Origin: Gnetum montanum
Lineage: Eukaryota > Streptophyta > Gnetopsida > Gnetales > Gnetaceae
DNA length: 62,000 nt
Direction: 5' to 3'
Assembly: GCA_015680685.1 (NCBI GenBank)
Contig: MNCI01000920.1
Span: 1-62,000, forward strand
In this document: piece after piece, positions 1 through 10,051 of the stretch
Numbering within the stretch: position 1 is the first letter of the stretch
Layout: each line of letters opens with the position of its first letter
Made by a program: the position numbers and the translations under genes
The notes under the pieces: model-generated
Databases searched by the model: none
What the model was told of the DNA's origin: nothing
What the model saw: the letters and a program-made list of their open reading frames with translations, nothing else

Positions 1-85
1 ACTGTTTGTCTCTACGCCCAGCGTATACGCCGAGCGTAATTGTTTGTATATACGCCCAGCGTATACGTCGAGCGTAACAGTTAGA
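1..85. repeat. GCGTA/TACGC dyad cluster in an intron of the antisense gene
   Basis: Two near copies of a segment containing AGCGTATACGYCGAGCGTAA lie here, just before the polypyrimidine and CAG acceptor that opens the first visible exon. The motif GCGTATACGC is the one arrayed in this element's own LTR (8600-10025), 8 kb away. Confidence 0.7.
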
Positions 86-165
86 AAAATTTTCCGCGAA
101 TGTCTATTTTTCAAAATGAAGTTTTCGGTATGATTAACCTTTGGGGTTGTTTTAATGGCTTGCAG

Positions 166-615
166 GGACGTTGAACCTCCCCTTCTAGTGGTTGAGCTAG
201 TTGGGATGATGACATGGTTTGGTCCCATTGAGGGTGGTGAACCGACCCCAGACTTAACCGTTGAGAACAATGGGGTCTGGTTTCAGGACGGGGCCTGCAA
301 ATTTTTGGCCTTCATACTAGACCATTTCAGGGTTGTGATTTGGTCCCACCTAGGCGAGGATGTGGCGCAGAGCATCATCAAGGCCATGTTACCCGGTGCA
401 GTGGAGGGTATTAGGATATTTATGGATGATATTGATGAAGGGCCACTTGTCGCCGAGGGTGTTCCCCCCAGTGGTCCAAGATCTGCCCGTCCATTGACGC
501 GTGTGTGGGACCGGCTGCCGCGGGGGCCTAACTATATCAATGACACGTTATTCCTAGCTGGCCGCACACATACCTTATTTCAAAATCCTCCAAGCTCAGT
601 ATACCGGGTAGAAAG
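166..615 (+). CDS. Antisense gene of A, exon with degenerate FCP1/NIF phosphatase-like domain
   Basis: The exon opens after a pyrimidine tract and TTGCAG (acceptor at 165) and closes at AAAG|GTAATT (615/616). The protein has the fold landmarks of the FCP1-homology (NIF/HAD) domain: a hydrophobic strand, the FLAFILDHFRVVIWS segment matching the family strand that ends WS, the LTRVW segment, and NDTLFL...FQNPPSSVY matching the family 'NTLLIDDSP..NPP' region. The catalytic DxDG is replaced by ELVG and the DDSP acid motif by AGRT, so phosphatase activity is not expected. The methionine at 155 falls within the acceptor and is not the start; an earlier exon lies left of the window. An exon in B with the same landmarks (48780-48395) supports this. 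FCP1 identity is by eye. Confidence 0.7.
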
Positions 616-701
616 GTAATTTCGTTTTAGATTTGGTTGTTCCTCTTTTTTATATTCAAATATTTGCTCTTGTTTTAACACATGTTTTTGCCTTTCCGTA
701 G

Positions 702-970
702 GCCGAAAGTTACGAAAGAAGGGGCCTACGCAGGCGATGATGGGCTTGCATTGGCGTGCACGGCTTTGGAGGTGTTCATGGTGGGCCCCACTCTTCGCGG
801 GGCCGTTTTGGCCCACACTAGCGGCGCCATGAAGCACTTCCACTAGAAATTTTCTAAGGCGTTTGCACAATGCGCCGTGCGTGGATGGTTGCACGCCGAC
901 TGGTCCCCTAATGGACCAATTTTTCCATCTGCTTCTGATCTGGGCGAAACCTCAAAGTCTAACACGGAGA
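702..970 (+). CDS. Antisense gene of A, exon 2 (C-terminal part of FCP1-like region)
   Basis: Bounded by CCGTAG acceptor (701) and GAGA|GTAAGT donor (970/971); the preceding intron is 86 bases. Splicing keeps the frame (split AG|G codon). One in-frame TAG at 844-846 breaks it. The GDDGLALACTALEV segment aligns with GDTDALALAQMALREI in element B and resembles the helix after the FCP1 core in plant HAD-type proteins. The frame then runs, again with a split codon, into exon 3. Confidence 0.65.
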
Positions 971-1060
971 GTAAGTGGCAATGTTTTCTAGATGTCGTGA
1001 TGTGTTTGTTCAATTGCCGAGTGTTAAACTAATGCGAGGGTTTTGGATTTGTTTCTACAG

Positions 1061-2101
1061 CTGGCACTACCTCTGGCGGGGATTCTGTTGTAACCGGGCG
1101 GACTGAAGCGACTCTCTCCATGAAATTCGGTGAAACCGTTGCCGCCCAGAAGTGGTTACGGGTAAAAGCCCCGCCATCCATTATTGCCTGTTTAGAACAT
1201 GCCGGCCTCATGGCGCTCTTCGCGGCCCCTAGCCTGAACGTGTCTATAGCGGAGATGATCGGGATCGTGGATTCGTTTGACAGATCTGTTTCTCGCTATA
1301 GCGCTCGTATTAAGGGCGTTAAAATAATTTTTGAATTATCGCCCCAATTTTTTGCGGATTTGTTTGGCGTGCCTACAGGTGGTGTAAAGATTGTTTTAGA
1401 TAGGACGCACAAAGAAATTCACACGATCCGCGCTTTAGAGGATTGGTTAGGGGTGACGAAGGGCGCCAAAGGATTTCCAATGCAGGGGAGGACGAAAGTT
1501 GACGAAGTCAACGAGCTCTACCCCTTATTTCGGGCGCGTCTATTTCCGAAGACTCTATCGCAAGTTAAGAGTCTCGGGGTTGAAGCAGTGCGAGTCGTGC
1601 GTACTGTTCTAGAGGCTAGCGTGCGCTACAATTGGGCTGAATTCTTATTATCGGGCATGACTAAAGAGATAGTGCGGCTACGTTCGAACATAGACGCTCA
1701 GTCCCATTTCACCTTTGCCTTTTTTGCCGGTTATGTTCGTCGTTTGGCCGAATTTTTAGTGGTTCGTGGGGAGGACAGATATGTTTTGCGCGATAGGAAT
1801 CAGTTATCTCGCCCCTGGGTAAACCACCTATTCGACACGGCTAAGTCCCAAGACGCCCCCGAGGGGATTGATGAATCCCTTACGATCACTACGGGTGGAT
1901 CGTCTGGCACCTCACTCCATACGCGCGACAGTGTAGGGTTGGAACCGGACGAAGTATCCTACACTGCCAAAAAGGCGGAGCGGGTAGTCAAGGACACAAT
2001 AGGCAAAGCCAAATCGAAGTTGGCGAAGCGTGACCGCATAGTTGAGGAGACCAGTGAGATTGAACTGCCCAAAGTAAAGCGGATTCGGTTTAAAATACCT
2101 G
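1061..2101 (+). CDS. Antisense gene of A, large exon with plant-transposon-associated domain
   Basis: Opens after GTTTCTACAG (acceptor 1060) in frame with exon 2 and gives about 346 uninterrupted codons. Recognisable blocks are SIAEMIGIVDSF, VKIIFELSPQFFADLFGVP, EDWLG and VRVVRTVLEASVRYNWAEFL. These resemble the domain often annotated in plants as 'putative plant transposon protein', found in retroelement-associated ORFs; I cannot assign a biochemical role. The same blocks occur in element B on minus (47884-46870), where the frame is broken. The 3' part is basic and charged. The donor CCTG|GTAAAC at 2101 leaves a phase that does not match exon 4, so there is a one-base change or another splice site is used. 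Confidence 0.7.
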
Positions 2102-2217
2102 GTAAACCTCTCATTTTCTTTACTTCGCTTATCTTGCAGATAGTTTTAACGATTAATGGTTGTATGTGACTAACATCATTTGTTTTGTGTTGAGAAGTTA
2201 AGAGACATGATTTGCAG

Positions 2218-2398
2218 ACTATACCTGAGGATGAAGAGTTAACTGACCCGGCGGGAGGGACTGAAGTGCTGGGGGAAGGAACTGGAAACACTGAACCACT
2301 AGATGATCAGGCGGAGACTGAAGAGATGTTCAGTAATTTTCTCACAGGCAACTTGGACCTTGGAGCCCCTCCCACATCGGAGGAGACTAGAGGGAATG
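2218..2398 (+). CDS. Antisense gene of A, acidic exon 4
   Basis: Bounded by ATTTGCAG (2217) and GAATG|GTATGT (2398/2399). Sixty codons, very rich in Glu, Asp, Gly and Thr, ending with a conserved block around FSNFLTGNLDLGAPP that aligns with FDHIFDGMSMGEPP of element B. The last base joins the first two of exon 5 to make a Glu codon, which confirms this donor. In B this exon has expanded into a 21-base minisatellite coding for acidic heptads. Confidence 0.65.
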
Positions 2399-2468
2399 GT
2401 ATGTCTCGTTACTTAGTTGTGTAGCCTAATATATTTTTATCTCATTGTGGATTTTTCGTTTGACTCAG

Positions 2469-2648
2469 AGGAGAGCGAGACCATCCCTGAGAAGGAGCCA
2501 GAGATTTCCCTTGAAGTGCCACCAAAGGTCAACATGTCGCGCCTTGATGGGCCTTTTACTTGGATGGAAATGCCAAGTAAAAGGGATTTCGTAGCTGGTG
2601 TGGCCGAAGAGGTCGTTGAGCAGATCGAAGGGATTCATCTTGAAATAG
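2469..2648 (+). CDS. Antisense gene of A, exon 5
   Basis: Bounded by TTTGACTCAG (2468) and AAATAG|GTATGG (2648/2649). Codes for an acidic lead-in and a helix-like segment, FTWMEMPSKRDFVAGVAEEV, continuing to IHLEIG. The homologous B exon (46066-45929) has FTFMEG and NHLNQIDLEVG and its donor at the same codon position, so the exon boundary is conserved. Confidence 0.7.
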
Positions 2649-2735
2649 GTATGGGAACATCCAAAGATCCTTACTATGTTTGAGTTTGATTCCCGATTTT
2701 GTCTGTTCTAACGTTTGTCTTTTCCCTATGGATAG

Positions 2736-3520
2736 GTGCCCAACTGAGGTGGGATCCGTCCGAGACTGTCAACATGGAGAGTTTTCCCACACTTTCCCCA
2801 GAGATTGAACAAGTGCCCAGACCCATTTACGAAGAGGTAGCAGAGGGCTTTGTTCACAATGCTAAAGTAGTATGGATGTGTAGGCGATCAATTGAGCAAT
2901 TATGGCTCCAGATTCAGGCGAAAGAGAAAGAGGTTTCTGAACTGTTGGTGGAACGGGATGATCTGAAGGCCTGACATGAATTCGCGGCAGCCAGATTAGG
3001 CAATGATCGCTCTTGGCGGACCTCCGAGGTCACGTATACGAGGTATTGGAACCTACTCAATCGTCATGCAGGATTGATACGGAGACTAGGGGAGCGCAGG
3101 GCCCAAATTGATTTGCTAAACATGAAATGCCAAGATTGGAAGGCTTTCGCCTCCAAAGTACGCAAGTGGGGGCAAGATGAGAAGAACCACAAGAACCAGT
3201 ATAAAAAGTCACTAAAAGAGGTGTCTATTGAGAAGCGACAGTTGGAAATGTTTGTGGAAGGCCTTGGTCTGCATCCTGCCTTTGACACATTCGCCCAAAA
3301 CACAATTGTAGAGATGGAATCCCCTAAACGGCAGATAACAACCGCTTCTGGGGAGGTATCAGTGAGGGAGTTCCCTTTGAAACGTCCTACCTGGTCAGGT
3401 GTTGACAAGGGAAAGGCTTTGGTGGATGTTGACTTGGGTCTCGACGGGACAGATTGGGCAAGTGTTCTTGAAGAGGAAATCCTGCGACGACTGGAATTCG
3501 GATTGGGGGGATCCCCTATG
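2736..3520 (+). CDS. Antisense gene of A, exon 6, coiled-coil region
   Basis: Opens after CTATGGATAG (2735), splitting a Gly codon shared with exon 5, and closes at CTATG|GTAAGC (3520/3521). It has 261 codons. QLRWDPSETVN matches HLKWDPKQEIN of element B, followed by a long charged helix with heptad character (EKEVSELLVERDDLK and beyond) and a second coiled segment near 3070-3270. A single TGA at 2972-2974 stands where B has an Arg codon, consistent with CGA to TGA deamination; the frame continues open after it. Confidence 0.7.
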
Positions 3521-3633
3521 GTAAGCGTTTCGTGTTCATGAAGTTAATTGATTGAATAATGTTTGAAATTTTAACATTCGCTTATTCTTGTGTTGGTTAT
3601 TTCTCTTTTTTTTTCTTTTTTTTATCTTTTCAG

Positions 3634-3735
3634 GATGAAGGTGGCGGTGAAACTGGAGAAGCTGGCCCCAGTGGAGCCGAGGCCTCTGATGCTGGCAGGC
3701 CCAAGGGGGACGATCATCATGTCCCAGATGTTTAG
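3634..3735 (+). CDS. Antisense gene of A, last exon with acidic tail
   Basis: A strong polypyrimidine tract and TTTTCAG precede it (intron 3521-3633). The exon continues in frame with exon 6 for 33 acidic, Gly-rich codons and ends in TAG at 3733-3735. Element B ends the same way with a short acidic exon and stop (44206-44144). Bases 3736-3980 hold no gene; they are A+T-rich and likely the 3' untranslated region. Confidence 0.65.
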   Translation, partial: DEGGGETGEAGPSGAEASDAGRPKGDDHHVPDV

Positions 3736-3980
3736 CATTTTAGCTCTTGAGTTTTGTTTGTTTGTTTTTTTTTGTTTTTCGACTCAGATTTATACTGGAA
3801 TTGTAACTTGAAGATTGTGGAATGGACAGAGACGGTTGATTGTATGTACTAACTATATAAATATTTTTTGTTGATTTTGAGTTTATCATGAGATAGACAT
3901 GTAAAGATATTTTGGTTTGTTTTCTGTTTTAAGTGTATTACTGAAATGTGATTATAAAAGTAAAGCGAAAAGCATGTACT

Positions 3981-4183
3981 AGTTTATGGCCATTTCGGGC
4001 CCTTTGCGTAGTTTATGGCCATTTCGGGCCCTAGGCATAGTTTATGGCCATTTCGGGCCCCATGCGTAGTGTATGGCCATTTCAGGCCCCATGCATAGTT
4101 TATGGCCATTTCGGGCCCCATGCGTAGTTTATGGCCATTCCGGGCCCCTTGCGTAGTTTATGGCCATTCCGGGCCCCTTGCGT
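3981..4183. repeat. Tandem array, 29-base unit, seven copies
   Basis: Seven consecutive units begin AGTTTATGGCCATT and continue CGGGCCC with a variable 5-7 base end. They sit between the 3' end of the antisense gene and the protease end of gag-pro. On minus the unit reads ...AATGGCCATAAACT, sharing the TAAACT core with the arrays of element B. Confidence 0.9.
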
Positions 4184-4329
4184 AATCAGGAAATGTTTTG
4201 GAGGACGTGGATAGATTTCTCGGTCAACCGATCGTTGCTGATCGTGGCTAGTTTTATGTCATTGCGGACGTGATAGTTTAATGTCATTTCGGGCTGGGAG
4301 TGGCATTTAATTGTTTTCCTGTTTTATCG

Positions 4330-4467
4330 TAGTTTAGTGTCATTTCGGACTTGTTATAGTTTAACGTCATTTCAGACCTTTTGTAGTTTAACGTCATTTT
4401 GGACTAGTTATAGTTTAACGTCATTTCGGACCTTTTGTAGTTTAACGTCATTTCGGACTAGTTATGA
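4330..4467. repeat. Second tandem array, 27-28-base unit, about five copies
   Basis: Units read TAGTTTAACGTCATTTCGGA followed by alternating CTAGTTA or CCTTTTG ends. On minus the core is GAAATGACGTTAAACTA, close to TGACGTAAAACTAGC in the array after the B integrase (61300-61360). Copies alternate between two spacer types. Confidence 0.85.
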
Positions 4468-4472
4468 TAGTA

Positions 4473-7400
4473 TCATTTCAGTAATTTTTTGATTTTTTTC
4501 GTTTTAATGTTAGACGATGTTTCAATAGGTATGATCCGGTATTCAGCGTCCCCTTCGCTGATTACATTAAATGGTAATTCGGCCCAAGGGACTTCTGATG
4601 GAATGTCTTTTGTGTTAGCGTTTTCAGATATTTCAGTGTCCGTAGGGAGCTCTATATTAGCTTCTACTCGAGGAGGTACAGGCGTTTCTGTTTGAGGAGG
4701 CTTTTGTTCCATGTCGGAAGATTTACTGCTTACCGATGGTTGCAGATTCTCGTTATTTTGGCTAGGTTTTTCAAGTTCAAATTCTGAGCCTTGGTCCATG
4801 TCCATATGCGACGAGATAATAGGAGTAGCTACTTCACCGCGTATGATGATTTCTCCGCCTTCATAAGGCAGGTGAATTTCTTGATGTATAGGCGAGGAGA
4901 CAGCTCTCAGTTGGGCTAACCAAGGTCTTCCTAGTATTAGGTTGAACCCTGGCATCTCATCCACCACTAGGAAATCGGCAGATGTTGGGAATTGATCTCC
5001 CGCTATGAAGTTTAAGGTTATTTTACCTTTCACCATTACGCGTGACCCACTGAATGACCTTAAACATGTAGTCATGGTTGGTTTAAGTAGTTCAGTAAAT
5101 CCTAGTTGTTCAATGATGTGGTACGGCACAACATTTGTCGCAGCTCCATCGTCTACATGTACCCTATGTATTTTGAACCGGTTTATACATATTGTTATAA
5201 ACATGGGGGCTGTTGTTACTTCCCCCATTTTCTTATTCACCTTTATGTTATCATCATGAAAACTTAGTGGCTTAGGAGTAATCCCGCGAGGTGAGAACAT
5301 CACCGCATGGATGGGGGGTTCGTTTGGGGGTAAGTCCTCGCTTACCGGGATTGACGTTAACATGCATACTAGAGCTTCCCGATGCGTTTGAGATGTTAGG
5401 ACTAAATCATACAAGCTCAGTGAAGTGTTCTTTTGTTTTAATGCTTGTGTGACTTGTGTCAAGGTGGTTGCAAAGTTTTCACTGTTGGGGGTGTTTCTAT
5501 CGGTGTTGACTGGATCCATCGGACCCAACAGCTTTATCTCTCGTTTTGTTGAATTTTCAGTTTTCAGAGCTATCGCTTTAGATGATTTGTGTCTTTCAGA
5601 CGACTCACCTTCATTGCCTATACTTGGTTGATCGTTAGATGATGACATGGGTACAGAGTTTAGGGGAGTGGGCTTAGGTGCCCCCAGAGCTAGCCGTTGG
5701 CGCTCTTTCTCCAAGCGTTCTCGTGTAAGCCTATCTGCCAGGCGTTCTCGTGTGTCACGCGGAGGTGGAGTTGACCTCGGAGTCTGGGATTGCCGAGGAA
5801 CCTTTACGACGTAGGGAGCAGGGTGGGGCTGAGTGTACGATTGGGCCGGAGTTTGCACCGGTAGCCTGACGACGTACGGGGTTGGTCTTGGTGGAGGCTG
5901 GGACTCTGTCATTGCAACTGCAGGTGGTGCTCGAACTACGAAAGGGGTAGGCCGAGCATGAGGGGTTGGTCTACCTACGGGGTTAGCCGGAGGGATGCGC
6001 ACTATGTATGGTTGCTGGCGCGTCATGATGTTAGAGGTGGGTATGATGGAGGGCACTCGGATTACGAATGGCCGTTGCGGGGCGTGGGGTGATTGAGGTG
6101 CAGAGTTAGCAGAAGGGATCTGAATCACGAATGGTTTGTTAGATTTTTCTTGTTTGTTTTTGGGATGGATGGTGTTGATGCGGGGTGTGCTGGATTCATC
6201 ATCACAATAGATTGAGGTAATTACGTACGGTGTGTCTTTAGCGTTCAGGGGGTCTTTATACACCCGCATGGTCTGGTTTTGCGGTTGGACGGGGTTAGCC
6301 CCGTCGAAGGTGATCTTGCCATCATCAATCATCCTCTGGATGTTCTGCTTCAGGGTGAAGCAGTAATCCGTTCCATGCCCATTGCGTTGGTGATAGTCGC
6401 AGAAGCGATCCATCCTGAATCCTTTGGGCACGGGCGGCTCATCCGGCGTTGCCAAGCTTGGGTTCTGTACAAGTTGACAGAACCGGTCATGTCTTTGGAT
6501 AGCCGCTGGGGACAATTGCTTGTGTTGCATCAATCCAACCTTTAAGAGTTGATCAAAGAGCTGGGATGGCTTCATCGGTAAAGGCGTGTACTGAGAGGGT
6601 TCCTTCCTCTCGAAGTTACGCGTACGGTCCGTCGGGCTTTGTGATGACGACTCCGGGGTTGTTGTGGGAGCGGGCTGATAGTAGTTAGTGGGGGGAACAG
6701 GGGGTTTGTATTGATGTGTGGTGTTTGCTTGCTGTGCCCCCGCTATCGCTGCTACAGTCACCTTGGCCTTTTCTTTGTCTTTCTTAGTGTGTTGGTTTCT
6801 GAAGGCCAGGTACGTAGGGTCGTTGCTGTTTTGAGCAGCTTCCTCTATGTTTTTGATTTGTTCAAATGCTTGATTCAGATCACGCGCATTGAGGTAATAC
6901 AATTTGGACTTGAAGAAGTCATTGACAGCCCCTTTCAGAATCGTGAGCAGATAGGTTTGAGAAATTGGGTCGTGCAACTCGTTGAGAGCTACGCTCCATC
7001 TCTGAATGAACTTTTGCACCAGTTCGAGCGGTGTCTGCTTGATCTACATGAGGCTGTCCAATGTTGCTTTGGGTTTCAAGTTATACTTGAACCTGGTCAC
7101 AAACTGGCGTAGAAGATCGTCTAGGGAAAGGATGGAATTCCTGGGCAAGGCTCGGTACCAGTCGAGTGCCCTTCCCGCGAGGGACATGGGGAATATTCGT
7201 AGTATGGAGTGGGGCCATGCCTGAAGGAGTGCGCACTCTAATCTGAACGTGATGAGGTGGGCGTTGGGGTCTGTCTCCCCGTTATACTTAGTCAGCATTG
7301 GAAGGGGGACACCCTTGGGCAAAGTTAATGGCGGGACAGAGGAGCTAATAGGGTCATCATTGTAGAAGTCTACTACTTTCAGCTCTCCATCAATGACGGT

Positions 7401-7505
7401 TTTGAGGCACTTTACCTCATCTGTTAATTCCTGCATCAATTTTTTAGCGTCTGCCCAATCTTGGGCACTCGATAAAGCTACAGGCTGGGGGGTGCGGGGC
7501 TGCAT
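4473..7505 (-). pseudogene. Element A gag core to protease, one stop at 7044-7046
   Basis: The first part (7505-7047) carries a retrotransposon gag core: LTKYNGETDPNAHLITFRLE, ALDWYRALP and FVTRFKYNLKP. A TAG at 7046-7044 interrupts it; the next codon is in frame and 848 further codons follow to 4473. This part has the rest of the gag core, a Lys-rich segment, a short zinc knuckle (C-x2-H-x4-H-x4-C near 6410-6360), a long Pro/Arg-rich linker with repeated 'PYVVRLP'-like blocks (6130-5780), and a retropepsin near 5250-4850 with active site DDGA and the later ILGRPWL strand. Stop and missing start make it inactive as read, but it is the best preserved Tat gag-pro here. Confidence 0.85.
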
Positions 7506-7650
7506 ACCAGCTAGATTGCTGGGTCACAGGTTGAAAAGCCGAAGGTTGGGTGATCGGCGATTGTGCCTGTGGGTAGTTAACGACGGGCGGTGCTAAGGCT
7601 GAGATGTTAAAAGGAAAATGTTGTGGTTGTTGTTGTTGCTGCAGCTGGGG

Positions 7651-8580
7651 CTATGCTTGAGGAGCATTGATCGGGGGGATTGCGTGGGGCGGGACGTGGT
7701 GGTGGGGAATTTGATATGATGACGCCCCCCTTGCTGGCCATTGTCCCGCTACGTTGTATGCGGGGACTCCTTGTTGGGTTGGGGCTGCTTGGGGAGCTGT
7801 ATGTGTTTGGATATGGGGTATGAAGTGAGCTAATGTAGACGCTGGGATCACATGCGGCATCCCAATTACGCGAGGTGGGAACGTTGGTCCCATGCCATCA
7901 TGAGGAGGCGGTGCCTGTGATGATGGGTCTGCAGCTGCATTAGGGGTAACTGTTAGAGGGAAGGTGTGAGGTTGGGGATCGCTCGGGAGCAGAATGTGTA
8001 CGAGTGCTGGCGTTTCCGGTGGTGGCATATGAACTTGGGCGAATCTAGGGAATTGTACGGGCAAGACTTCCCCTGTCCCGGGATGGAAAATGGAGTTGAT
8101 CTGTGCTTGGGGGCTCAAGGTGTGGTACGAGTCTCCCTGCTCAGATTGGGTAGCGAACTCATCTTCTTCCTCAGGCTGAGGCTCTAGCGCGGGTTGGTCC
8201 AATGACTGGCTCCTGTGTAGAAGGAGCTGAGTAAAGAGCTCCGAGAATTGTTTTGGAACAGGGATTACGTCATATGGGGAAGGGATGAACTCGTGTCCTC
8301 CCCTGTAAAAGAGTTCGAATTGTCTCTTCACTTCGATTTTAGCCCGATCCACTACCAGGCCGGCTTGTATCTTAATGCAGATGAAGTTATACTCATCTTG
8401 GGTTATAACGTTGGCGGCTGGATCTCTCCCTTGTAACCTCAAAGACCGACGGGGCCCCATTGTGGATTGCCCTCCCAAATGTGGTGTGACAGACTGTTGG
8501 GCAGCCATGGTGTCTGAGATGTTAATGTCTTGGGTAGTGGCAGCAGTGGTGTTTACGGGATTCATGATGATAGATTGCAT
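7651..8580 (-). pseudogene. Element A gag N-terminal part
   Basis: A 309-codon frame ending in TAG at 7653-7651. The N-terminal half carries EYNFICIKIQAGL and a HEFIPSPYDVIPVP segment, both also found in B (40075-40215) and C (15520-15670), so they mark the family. The C-terminal half is Pro/Gln/His-rich and low in complexity. Between 7650 and 7506 the coding continues with Gln repeats but needs a frame change near 7510 to reach the gag core. Candidate start at 8580, with another ATG 15 bases downstream; no splice signals assessed. Confidence 0.75.
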
Positions 8581-8806
8581 ATGTAAAACTGTTTGAGTGT
8601 ATGTGGCCGGCGTAGACGACTCTATAGCGTAAATGTGCAGCGTAGACGCTGGCGTAAGTGTGCAGCGTAGACGTTGGCGTAAGCATGCAGCGTAGACGCT
8701 GGGAGGTTGACAGCGTAGACGCTGAGAGTCGGGGGTTTAAACAGGGCAGCAAAAACGCTGATGAGCATAGAAGCTGAGGAGCATACAGTCAATTTGTTTA
8801 AGCGGA

Positions 8807-8826
8807 GGCCCTCCTTCTAGCGTCAA
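8807..8826 (-). other. Primer-binding-site-like motif of element A
   Basis: On minus TTGACGCTAGAAGGAGGGCC lies just after the LTR and before gag. Matching motifs follow the LTRs of C (14571) and B (39582), both with GTGCTAGAAGGAGGGCC. Conserved position suggests the primer site, but I could not match it to a tRNA 3' end. Confidence 0.5.
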
Positions 8827-8829
8827 TTT

Positions 8830-10030
8830 CTGTACCGCCTGAAATCGTCGGTCCCCGGCTGGAAGGAAAAACAGAGACCGTGGGATCGTAGGATGAGCAC
8901 AGATGACCCTACCTTTGCCTGAGGGCGAGCTGGAATGCACGAAGGTAGGGTACCTTGGGTGGTCCACACGCAGAACAGACAAGGATTTCCCCGAGCGCCA
9001 CCGAAGTGTTATACGCTGGGTTATGCGTAAACTGTGTAACGGGCATAAAACGGAGCGAACAGTGTAAACAAGGCGTGAACAAAATGTAAATGGTGTAACA
9101 ACATAAACAGAGCGTGGACGGCGTACAGCGTGAACAGAGCGTAGACAGCGTAAAGCGTGTAAGTGTAAACGGGCGTAGATAGTGTATAGTGTAAACAAGG
9201 CGTATACAACGTAAACAGGGTAAACAGGGCGTAGACAACGTAAAGCGTAAACAAGGCGTATACAGCGTAAACAGGGCGTAGACAGCGTAAAGCATAAGCA
9301 AGGCGTGTACAGCGTAAACAGAGCGTAAATGTAAACTAGCGTAAGCAGAAGCAGTGTGAACACATCGTAAACTGTAAACTGTAAACTGTATTATGGAGTG
9401 GAAATGTGGTGTCCGGTCTAACGTAGTTGTGGCTGAACACAAGGCGGACGTAAAGCCCCGGTGGGTGCAGGGAAGCGGCTGGTTCGCACGGTAGGCGGAG
9501 CGTAGAGGCTGTGCTCAACATACAGGACTTCCAGCGTAGAGGGTTTTAGGCTCTGGTTTGCAGCGTAATTGCTCTGGGTCTACTCTGGTAAATTTTTTGC
9601 CCACCTTGAAAACGCGGAGAACTGGGCTTTTTATAGGAGGGGTTTTATCAGGAAAATTGGGTTGGGAGACACGTGGCGTGTCGACCGGGTGCGTACAATT
9701 TAGAAACATGGTATACGCTGGGCGTATATGCTACATCAGGCCAGCGTATACGCTGGGTGTATACGCTGGACTTGCTGGGCGTGTGGATTTTGGTGGACGC
9801 TGGGCGTATACGCTGATGGACGCTGGCGTATACGCTGGGCGTATACGCTGATGGATGCTGGCGTATATGCTGATGGATGTTGGCCGCCGACTTGCTTCAA
9901 TTCTTGCTCTTGTTGCACCTGCTGAGTGTACATGTGAGACGTGTATGTTGGGCGTCGGGCATATACGCTGGGCGTAGACGCTGGGCGTGTATGCTAGGCG
10001 TGTACGCTGGGCGTAGACGCTGGCGCAACA
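8830..10030 (-). mobile_element. Element A 5' LTR
   Basis: Starts on minus with TGTTGCGCCAGCG at 10030; the inner end is near 8830-8835 (GGTACA just before the primer-site motif). It has a TATA box at 9635-9628 and dense GCGTA/TACGC motifs on both sides of it. No second copy is visible, so both ends are inferred. Frames here such as 8737-9442 (minus) are Leu/Tyr/Thr-rich products of the repeats and are not genes. Confidence 0.6.
9628..9635 (-). promoter_or_regulatory. TATA box of element A LTR
   Basis: TATAAAAA on minus, followed by GCCCAG. The GCGTATACGC cluster at 9710-10025 lies directly upstream. Confidence 0.65.
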
Positions 10031-10051
10031 CTTGGTAAAAACCAAGTGTTT
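10028..10051. repeat. Perfect hairpin at the LTR edge of A
   Basis: Ten-base arms (AACACTTGGT and its complement) are separated by AAAA, spanning the inferred LTR terminus at 10030. It may be chance or part of the target in element G. Confidence 0.5.

Larger units (their letters stand above)
8600..10025. repeat. Dense GCGTA/TACGC dyad arrays in LTR and leader of A
   Basis: Several dozen GCGTA pentamers, many paired as GCGTATACGC or GCGTAGACGC, occur in three clusters: 8600-8740 (leader), 9010-9350 and 9710-10025 (upstream of the TATA box on minus). The motif recurs at 1-85 near the antisense gene but not in the coding part between. Confidence 0.85.
1..10030 (-). mobile_element. Element A: Tat-lineage Ty3/gypsy retrotransposon, left part outside window
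   Basis: Read on minus, the order is LTR (10030 to about 8830), primer-site-like motif (8826-8807), gag N-terminus (8580-7651), gag core to protease (7505-4473), two tandem arrays (4467-3981), then a spliced gene on the opposite strand (3735 to 166). RT and integrase would lie left of base 1. Tat assignment rests on the short C/H/H/C zinc knuckle, the protease and close similarity to element B, which keeps a second archaeal-type RNase H. Decay is light: few stops and frameshifts. Only one LTR is visible, so no target duplication can be checked. Confidence 0.85.

Noticed and set aside
155-165. ATG at 155 as start of the FCP1-like protein
   Set aside because: It falls in the polypyrimidine/TTGCAG acceptor; B shows that an earlier exon exists.
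3981-4183. Regular 29-base repeats that could suggest a CRISPR array
   Set aside because: There are no unique spacers; units are directly adjacent, and the context is a plant retrotransposon.
4489-5631. Plus frames over A gag-protease
   Set aside because: Shadows of the 848-codon minus frame; no motifs or splice sites.
8737-9850. Several overlapping minus and plus frames rich in Leu/Tyr/Thr/Ala
   Set aside because: They are translations of the GCGTA-type repeats in the A LTR; overlapping frames in several phases have the same period.
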